Assembly (NCBI GenBank): GCA_049587715.1
Contig: JBAVEL010000137.1
Location: 1-45,568, forward strand
DNA: 45,568 bases
From: JBAVEL01 sp049587715
Lineage (GTDB): Bacteria; Bacteroidota; Ignavibacteria; UBA10030; UBA6906
Direction: 5' to 3'
Below are positions 39,940 through 45,568 of this stretch, in pieces (the stretch's first letter is position 1; the number at the start of each line of letters is the position of its first letter). The notes under the pieces are model-generated. The model did no database searches. It saw nothing but the letters and a program-made list of their open reading frames with translations, and was not told the origin of the DNA. The position numbers and the translations under genes were made by a program.

Positions 39940-42443
39940 AGGGAAAGAAGAGACCATCCGCACCCCGTGCCGGCACGGGGGGATTGCTGGAGCGCCTGAC
40001 AGACAGACAGCGGGATCTGGCCGCCGTCGGTCTCATGTACCTGGTGACCCTTTTTCTGTTCGGGGGCATCGTGTTCGGGGACGGCGTCTTCTCGGGGGAG
40101 GGGGACACGGCGGCGGCTCTGGCCTACAAGCAGGCGGGGGATTCCCTGAAGGAAACGGAGGGGATCGATCCGCTCTGGATGCCCTACTTCTTCAGCGGCA
40201 TGCCCACATTCGGGAATGTGCACTACCTCCCGCACAACGTGAGCTACCTGCAGGAGGCGGTGCAGGCAGTCCTGAATCTCCTCTACCTGAACGCCACCAT
40301 GGGGTGGATGATCGTGCACTTCCTGCTGGGGGGAATCTTCACCTATTTCCTCCTCCGGGCATGGAACCTCACGTCGCTTCCCTCTCTCTTCGGGGGGCTG
40401 GTCTTCATGCTGAGCCCCTACTTCATCGGCCTGGCCCAGGAGGGGCACGGCTCCAAGCTGATGGCCCTCAGCTATCTCCCGGCGGTGGTTCTTCTGACGC
40501 ACCTCGTGCTGGAGAAGCGCACGCTTCTGGTCCTGGGGCTGTACGCGGCGGGGATCGGCACGCTGCTCCTCAGCAACCACATGCAGATCGTCTACTATGT
40601 GCTGGCAACGGCGGGGCTCTATGCGGCGGTCCGCGCGGGACGGGAATTCCGGCGGGAGCCCGCCGCAGCCGGGAAGGGAGCGGCCCTGCTCGCGGCGGGG
40701 CTCCTCCTGGGCCTCTGCATCTCCTCGTACATCTACCTCTCGGTGCATGAGTACGCGCAGTTCTCCATCCGCGGGGGAGGAACCGCGGGAAGCGAGGGGG
40801 GGCTCACCTGGGACTACGCCACCAACTGGTCTTTCCACCCCCTGGAGACGGTGACCTACCTGATCCCCTCCTTCTTCGGCTTCTCCAGCAGCTACCCGAT
40901 GCCCTGGCAGGGACGGATCCAGGCGCTTCCCCTCTACTGGGGATCCATGCCCTTCACCACCTCCACCATGTACATCGGGGTGCTCCCGATCCTGCTGTCG
41001 GTTGTGGCCCTGGTGTACCGCAGGAACAGGACCACGCTCTTCTTTGCCGGCCTGACCCTGCTGATTCTCCTGGTCTCCTTCGGAAAGCACTTCGCTCCCC
41101 TGTACGATCTGCTCTTCCGCTTCCTCCCCTTCTTCAACAAGTTCCGCGCCCCCTCCATGATCCTGCAGTTGGTGCCCTTCACCCTCGGCGTGCTGGGCTC
41201 CCTGGGCCTGGCGTTCCTGCTGGAGGCGGAGAAGGGAACCCCGGACGGGCGGAGGTTCCGCCGGGCCTGGGGTGTGTTCCTGGGAGTCATCTGGGCGGTG
41301 CTGGCTTCGGGCATCCTCTTCCGGGAAGGTCTCTTCGAGACCCTCCGGAGGTTCATGTTCACCAAGGCGGGGGAGAACTACTCCCCCCAGATCATGCACG
41401 CGCTCCAGACGCTCCGGTTCCAGGTGCTGGCGGAGGACTATGTGAAGTTTGTGCTCATCGCCACCGCATCGGCGGGCGCAATGCTTCTCTACGCGGGCGG
41501 GCACATTCGGCGCACCCTCTTCGGGGCCTCCGTGGTGGGCATCCTCCTTGTGGACCTGCTTCTGGTGGATGTGCGCTTCGTGCATCCGCGTCCGGGGGGA
41601 ACGGACCGGGAGGTCTTCCGCCCCACGCCCACCATCGCGTTCCTGAAGGCGCAGCCGGGGCTCTTCCGGATCTTCCCCGCCGGGGAGCTGTTCATGGACA
41701 AGACCTACGCCTATCACACCCTCCAGTCCATCGGCGGGTACAGCCCCGCCAAGCTGAAGATCTACCAGACGATGCTGGATTCCTGCCTGTACCGCGGAGC
41801 GGATCCCGCATGGGGCCTGAACATGAACATCCTGAACATGCTGAACACGAAGTATGTGATTGTCCAGGGAAGCCTGCCTCCGGACCGGTTCCGGCCGGTG
41901 CACGCCGACCAGACAGCCCGGGTCTTTACCTACGAGAACCCCGGCGCCCTTCCCCGCGCCTGGTTCGTGCGCGAGGCGGTGGAGGCAGCGGGGGACACAG
42001 AGGTGTTCGGCAGACTCAACGCTCCCGACTTCGACCCGGCCGCAACGGCGGTGCTGCAGGCCACCCCCCCCTTCCCCGTCGGCGCACCCGAGAGCTCCCG
42101 TGTGGAGGTGACATCCTACGGGGCCCACAGGATCGGGCTGAAGGCGTTCACGGACTCTCCCGCCCTCCTTGTCCTCAGCGAGGTGTACTACCCAGCCGGA
42201 TGGCGGGCGCGGGTGGACGGCGAGGAGACACCCATTCTCCGGACGAACTCCGTGCTGCGGTCGGTGGCGGTCCCCGCCGGGGAGCATGAGGTGGTCTTCA
42301 GCTTCGAGCCGGAGACCTACGCGGCGGGGTGGACAATCTCGCACGCGGGATGGGCTCTCACCGCCCTGCTTGTTCTGGCGGGCCTGTGGCGAAGGAAGAC
42401 CGTGGGGTCGCGCGGGGGCGCCCCGCCGGGGGAGAAGGCATGA
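39936..42443 (+). CDS. Second YfhO-family membrane protein, putative GT-C glycosyltransferase
   Basis: This 835-residue protein starts at TTG in a TTGA overlap, with AAAGGAG upstream. It has about 13 hydrophobic helices over 25-560, an acidic residue pair in the first outer loop (GEGDTAA), and NYSPQIMHALQ-type extracellular loops. The C-terminal domain repeats the YfhO pattern LSEVYYPAGWRARVDGEETPILRTNSVLRSVAVPAGEHEV. It is about 78 residues longer than the first YfhO gene and only partly alike. The two genes sit near either end of the locus, suggesting distinct sugar-transfer steps outside the membrane. No initiating or polymerising enzyme is seen beside it. Confidence 0.87.
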   Translation: MKGKKRPSAPRAGTGGLLERLTDRQRDLAAVGLMYLVTLFLFGGIVFGDGVFSGEGDTAAALAYKQAGDSLKETEGIDPLWMPYFFSGMPTFGNVHYLPHNVSYLQEAVQAVLNLLYLNATMGWMIVHFLLGGIFTYFLLRAWNLTSLPSLFGGLVFMLSPYFIGLAQEGHGSKLMALSYLPAVVLLTHLVLEKRTLLVLGLYAAGIGTLLLSNHMQIVYYVLATAGLYAAVRAGREFRREPAAAGKGAALLAAGLLLGLCISSYIYLSVHEYAQFSIRGGGTAGSEGGLTWDYATNWSFHPLETVTYLIPSFFGFSSSYPMPWQGRIQALPLYWGSMPFTTSTMYIGVLPILLSVVALVYRRNRTTLFFAGLTLLILLVSFGKHFAPLYDLLFRFLPFFNKFRAPSMILQLVPFTLGVLGSLGLAFLLEAEKGTPDGRRFRRAWGVFLGVIWAVLASGILFREGLFETLRRFMFTKAGENYSPQIMHALQTLRFQVLAEDYVKFVLIATASAGAMLLYAGGHIRRTLFGASVVGILLVDLLLVDVRFVHPRPGGTDREVFRPTPTIAFLKAQPGLFRIFPAGELFMDKTYAYHTLQSIGGYSPAKLKIYQTMLDSCLYRGADPAWGLNMNILNMLNTKYVIVQGSLPPDRFRPVHADQTARVFTYENPGALPRAWFVREAVEAAGDTEVFGRLNAPDFDPAATAVLQATPPFPVGAPESSRVEVTSYGAHRIGLKAFTDSPALLVLSEVYYPAGWRARVDGEETPILRTNSVLRSVAVPAGEHEVVFSFEPETYAAGWTISHAGWALTALLVLAGLWRRKTVGSRGGAPPGEKA

Positions 42444-42450
42444 GGCAGAG

Positions 42451-43374
42451 ATGAGACTCAAGCGCCTCTCCGGCATCCTGGCCACCACCGTCTCCGCTGC
42501 GCTTCTCTGGATTTCGGTGAAGCTGGGAGACACGCATCAGGCCGCCGCGGAAGCCCCCCTGAAGCTGACGGGAGTGCCCGCGGGGATGGCGTTTGATGCT
42601 CCCGTCCCGCAGACGATCACGTTCCGGCTCCGCGGGGAGGGGTGGGCCCTGGCGGCCTTCCTGCTCGGATCCGACCTCTCGTGCCCCGTGGATCTGGGCT
42701 CCCTCCCCCCCGGCCCTCCCGTTCTGGACCTCGGCGACGTGGTGGACCGCATCGGCATTCCGGCGGGGGTGGACGTGCTGGGGATGATTCCGGAGTCGGT
42801 GCACGTGGGGCTGGATACGCTCATCCGGAAGACCGTCCCCGTGGAGCTGGACGCGGCGGTGAGCTTCCGGGAGCGGTACGGCCTGGTGGAGCCCCTCCGT
42901 CTCACTCCCGAGAGCGTCGCGGTGGAGGGATCACGCAGGGTGCTGGAGCGCATCCGGAGTGCCCGCACGGTGCGGGCTCGTCTGGAAGACCTGAAGGAGC
43001 CGGTGGACGCCACCCTGAGCCTGTCGCGGGATCCCGGCTACCGGGTGGAGTTCACCCCCCCCGAGGTACGGCTCAGGATGGATGTGCAGCTCTTTGCGGA
43101 GAAGACAATCCCGGGACTCGCCGTGGAGCCCCGCGGGGTCCCGCCGGAGCGGGAGGTGGTGCTGGTGCCGCCGCGGGTGGACCTCATGGTGCGGGGGGGC
43201 GTGGAGCGGCTGGGATCCCTGACGGGAGCGGACTTCCGCGCCCACATCCCCTACGAGCGCATCCTCTCCGACACGAGCGGTCAGCTCGAGCCGGTGATCG
43301 AGCCGCCCCCCGGTGTGCGCGTGGTAAGCATCAGACCCGAACGCCTGCAGTACGTGGTGCGCAGGCGACTGTAG
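42451..43374 (+). CDS. YbbR-domain membrane-anchored protein
   Basis: This 307-residue protein has an N-terminal membrane helix (about 7-24, LSGILATTVSAALLWISVKL) and three YbbR-like beta repeats in the exported part, for example VPVELDAAVSFRERYGLVEPLRLTPESVAVEGSRRVLERI. YbbR (CdaR) proteins accompany the c-di-AMP cyclase CdaA and affect cell-wall synthesis; no cdaA lies in this window. The start ATG at 42451 lies 7 bases after the YfhO gene, so it could be the last gene of the locus transcript. Confidence 0.85.
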   Translation: MRLKRLSGILATTVSAALLWISVKLGDTHQAAAEAPLKLTGVPAGMAFDAPVPQTITFRLRGEGWALAAFLLGSDLSCPVDLGSLPPGPPVLDLGDVVDRIGIPAGVDVLGMIPESVHVGLDTLIRKTVPVELDAAVSFRERYGLVEPLRLTPESVAVEGSRRVLERIRSARTVRARLEDLKEPVDATLSLSRDPGYRVEFTPPEVRLRMDVQLFAEKTIPGLAVEPRGVPPEREVVLVPPRVDLMVRGGVERLGSLTGADFRAHIPYERILSDTSGQLEPVIEPPPGVRVVSIRPERLQYVVRRRL

Positions 43375-43404
43375 AATCCCATCACACCCGAGGCGGATTG
43401 GACC

Positions 43405-44130
43405 ATGCGACTCTGCATCAACGTCGACCACGTCGCCACCCTGCGCGAGGCCCGCCGGGCCCTGGAACCCGACCCCGTCGCCGCCGCCCAGATGGCGGAG
43501 CTGGCGGGGGCGGACGGCATCGTGTGCCACCTGCGGGAGGACCGCCGCCACATCAACGACCGGGACCTCCGGCTCCTGCGTGAGACGGTCAAGACCAAGC
43601 TGGACCTGGAGATGGCCGCCACCGAGGAAATCATCCGGATCGCCGTGGAGACCCTCCCCGAGCTTGCCACCCTGGTCCCCGAAAGGCGCCAGGAGCTGAC
43701 AACGGAGGGGGGCCTGGATGTGGTCCGCAACATGAACCACATCCGGGAGGCGGTGACCGAGCTGCAGAAACACGAAATCCAGGTGAGCCTCTTCATCGAG
43801 CCGATCCCCGAGCAGATCGAGGCGGCCCGGGAAGCGGGCGCAGACATCGTGGAGATTCACACGGGCGCCTACGCCAACGCGCGGACCCGCAGGGATGAGG
43901 CCATCCAGCTCGAAACGATCCGGGGCGCGGCCGCCATGGCGGCCCGCCTGGGCCTGGGGGTGAACGCCGGACACGGATTGAACTACAGGAACATCCTGCC
44001 GCTGCGGGAGATTGAAGAGATCCAGGAAGTGAGCATCGGCCACGCGATCCTGGCGCGGGCCATCATGGTGGGCATCGACCGGGCGGTGCGGGAGATGGTG
44101 TCTCTGCTCCGCCCCGGCTCACTCGCGTGA
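43405..44130 (+). CDS. pdxJ: Pyridoxine 5'-phosphate synthase
   Basis: This 241-residue TIM-barrel enzyme condenses 1-deoxyxylulose 5-phosphate with 3-amino-2-oxopropyl phosphate to form pyridoxine 5'-phosphate, the last ring-forming step of vitamin B6 synthesis. The hallmark LCINVDHVATLREAR starts the chain; His42, Glu69 (LDLEM) and a late His in NAGHGLNY are the catalytic residues. Length is typical. It has a 30-base leader after ybbR with no strong ribosome site visible. Its last 12 bases overlap the end of the convergent nuclease gene. Confidence 0.96.
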   Translation: MRLCINVDHVATLREARRALEPDPVAAAQMAELAGADGIVCHLREDRRHINDRDLRLLRETVKTKLDLEMAATEEIIRIAVETLPELATLVPERRQELTTEGGLDVVRNMNHIREAVTELQKHEIQVSLFIEPIPEQIEAAREAGADIVEIHTGAYANARTRRDEAIQLETIRGAAAMAARLGLGVNAGHGLNYRNILPLREIEEIQEVSIGHAILARAIMVGIDRAVREMVSLLRPGSLA

Positions 44131-44703
44131 TTCGAGGCGCCGGATCTCGTCGCGCACAAGGGCGGCCTTCTCGTACTGCTCCTTCTCCACGGCCTCGCGC
44201 AGCTGCTGCTGGAGCTGCTCCAGGCGCGAGAGGGCCGGCTGGGCCGGCGCCTCCTTCGGCGCCCGCGGAGCCTTCCCGGCCGGCGGCTCCTCCTCTTCCT
44301 CCCCCTCCCCGGGGACAAAGGATGCCTCGTCCATCACACTTGCAGCCACATAGATCTGCACACCGTACCGGACAGCCAGCGCAATCGCATCGCTCGGACG
44401 CGAGTCGATGAGCTGGTTGTCGATGCTGAGCTTGGCGTAGAACGTTCCGTCGCGCAGATCGTCTATGGTGATCTCGGAAAGCTGGGCCCCGAAGGCCGTG
44501 ATGATGTTCTTCATCAGGTCGTGGGTGAGGGGCCGGGGGGGCTTGATCCCCTCCATCTCCAGCGCGATGGACTGCGCCTCGGAAGCCCCGATCACGATGG
44601 GAAGGCGGCGCGCGCCGTTCACTTCCTTCAGGATCAGCGCATACGCGCCGCCGCTCGCCTGATTCGTCGAAAGACCCAGTATATCAACCTGCACCCTGTC
44701 CAC
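44119..44703 (-). CDS. Bifunctional nuclease-domain (DUF151) protein with UVR motif
   Basis: This 194-residue protein has the BFN domain (1-130: VDILGLSTNQASGGAYALILKE, LPIVIGASEAQSIALEMEG, LIDSRPSDAIALAVRYGVQIYV), then an acidic Pro-rich linker, then a UVR motif (about 156-192) of the kind that links UvrB with UvrC. BFN domains have RNase and DNase activity in plants and appear with UVR motifs in many FCB-related bacteria. Role in repair or RNA turnover is inferred. GTG at 44703 has GGAG at 6 bases. The gene ends inside pdxJ on the other strand and lies 45 bases after etfA. Confidence 0.9.
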   Translation of the reverse strand: MDRVQVDILGLSTNQASGGAYALILKEVNGARRLPIVIGASEAQSIALEMEGIKPPRPLTHDLMKNIITAFGAQLSEITIDDLRDGTFYAKLSIDNQLIDSRPSDAIALAVRYGVQIYVAASVMDEASFVPGEGEEEEEPPAGKAPRAPKEAPAQPALSRLEQLQQQLREAVEKEQYEKAALVRDEIRRLESRE

Positions 44704-44748
44704 GCGTCGCTCCGTGCGGAGGGCCCCGCCGAGGAAGGCCCGCCTGAT

Positions 44749-45568
44749 CTATTTCCCGAGGGCCGCCTTCAGCCGGGCCGTCAGCTCGGGCAGAATCTCA
44801 AACACATCCCCCACGATTCCGTAGTCCGCCACCTGGAAGATGGGAGCATCCTTGTCCTTGTTGATGGCAACGATGCACCGGGAGGAGGACATGCCGGCCA
44901 GATGCTGCACCGCGCCGGATATGCCGCAGGCGATGTACAGAGCGGGAGAGACGGTCTTCCCCGTCTGCCCCACCTGCTCATCGTGGGGGCGCCACCCGGC
45001 ATCCACCACCGCGCGCGAGGCGCCCAGGCCGGCTCCCAGCACCTCCGCCAGGGCCTCCAGCAAATGGAAGTGCTCGGGGCCCTTCATGCCCCGCCCCCCC
45101 GAGACCACGATGTCCGCCTCCGTCACGTCGGGGCGTCCCGAGGCGACCTTCACGCTCCGGACCACCTCGGCAATATCCGGCACCGGGCCCCCGACCGGAA
45201 CGCGCTCCACGGAGGCAGTGCCGGCACCCGGCGCGGCCGTAAAGACATTCGGCCTGAGGGTGAACACCTTCACCTCCGTGTGCACGCGCACATCCATGAG
45301 CGCCTTCCCCGCAAAGACCGGGCGGGTCGCCACCAGTTCCCCGTCCCGCACGGAGAGCTCCACGCAGTCGGCGGCAAGCCCCGCCTCCAGGAGAACCGCG
45401 AGCCGGGGGGCCAGGTCCTTTCCCATGGCGCTGGCGGGGAGGAAAACATACCGGGCACCCTCTCTTTGCGCAATCTCCGCCACCACGCAAGCCCAGAACG
45501 CGCCGGCATAGGAGGCCAGCGACGGGTCGTCGGCCGCCAGCACCCTCTCCGCCCCGTAGGCGCCAAGC
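44749..45568 (-). CDS. etfA: Electron transfer flavoprotein alpha subunit, 5' end beyond the window
   Basis: The frame is open to the window edge; 272 residues are present and about 45 N-terminal residues are missing. EtfA with EtfB carries electrons from acyl-CoA and other flavin dehydrogenases to the quinone pool. The FAD domain is complete: VSGGRGMKG, VGQTGKTVSPALYIACGISGAVQHLAGM, INKDKDAPIFQVADYGIVGDVFEILPEL. A GTG at 45543 is in frame but is internal, since the codons before it continue the family sequence. The etfB gene is expected further along this strand's upstream side, outside the window. Confidence 0.93.
   Translation of the reverse strand, partial: LGAYGAERVLAADDPSLASYAGAFWACVVAEIAQREGARYVFLPASAMGKDLAPRLAVLLEAGLAADCVELSVRDGELVATRPVFAGKALMDVRVHTEVKVFTLRPNVFTAAPGAGTASVERVPVGGPVPDIAEVVRSVKVASGRPDVTEADIVVSGGRGMKGPEHFHLLEALAEVLGAGLGASRAVVDAGWRPHDEQVGQTGKTVSPALYIACGISGAVQHLAGMSSSRCIVAINKDKDAPIFQVADYGIVGDVFEILPELTARLKAALGK

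Noticed and set aside
39810..42533. A 900-codon open minus-strand frame across the second YfhO gene (and a similar one at 19692-22349)
   Set aside because: Antisense shadow of GC-rich coding DNA; composition is Glu/Gly/Val/His-rich with no membrane helix or motif, while the plus strand encodes a coherent YfhO protein.
1..45568. tRNA, rRNA, CRISPR arrays, insertion sequences, attachment sites
   Set aside because: Intergenic gaps are short and were read on both strands; no cloverleaf, regularly spaced repeat, transposase or terminal inverted repeat pair was seen.

Overview
The window is a densely packed, GC-rich bacterial chromosome segment with no sign of phage, insertion sequences, CRISPR or RNA genes. 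Shine-Dalgarno sites precede many genes, and the clearest promoters are sigma70-type with -35 and -10 boxes exactly 17 bp apart. Both traits argue against Bacteroidota. The C-terminal module of the family 57 hydrolase-like protein (repeated GWNL and GYW(V/L)K motifs) and the nuclease-UVR fusion fit a GC-rich relative of the FCB group, of the Gemmatimonadota/Eisenbacteria/Latescibacterota kind. That placement is a low-confidence inference. The longest gene-free stretch is 731-940 (210 bases); it holds one strong minus-strand promoter. No gap exceeds 300 bases.

Left flank (1-18789). A 3'-truncated lipoprotein gene on the minus strand faces a plus-strand run: a VOC protein, an RluA-family pseudouridine synthase, a 1279-residue secreted multidomain GH57-like protein, a beta-CASP metallo-beta-lactamase nuclease, a predicted outer-membrane barrel and an RsbW-type ATPase. 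The ATPase gene converges, with a 3-base gap, on a minus-strand series: rplU, rpmA, mdh and a lipoprotein that seems to start at CTG. A second minus-strand unit, asmA-like / rsmA / PAP2 phosphatase / Zn-Cd P-type ATPase, is translationally coupled and read from a clear promoter near 18850.

Glycan locus (18889-42443, all plus strand). Nineteen consecutive genes make and assemble a surface glycan: three polyprenol-phosphate-type family 2 glycosyltransferase domains (one fused to a sugar-nucleotide epimerase), one rhamnosyltransferase-type family 2 enzyme, two GT-B family 4 enzymes, one family 9 enzyme with two cysteine clusters, one family 39-type GT-C enzyme, two large YfhO-type membrane proteins, a non-hydrolysing UDP-GlcNAc 2-epimerase, a flippase, a split transketolase pair and five class I methyltransferases. 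I see no certain Wzy polymerase, initiating phosphoglycosyltransferase or chain-length regulator. The likely model is that lipid-linked sugars are made in the cytoplasm, flipped, and added outside by the GT-C-like proteins, with a transketolase-made ketose or chain-modified sugar as an unusual building block and heavy methylation. The product is unknown.

Right flank (42451-45568). A YbbR-domain protein and pdxJ follow on the plus strand. pdxJ overlaps tail-to-tail with a bifunctional nuclease-UVR gene, and the window ends inside etfA on the minus strand.

A recurring feature is stop/start overlap: ATGA, GTGA and TTGA quadruplets join most neighbouring genes, so translational coupling appears to be the rule here.
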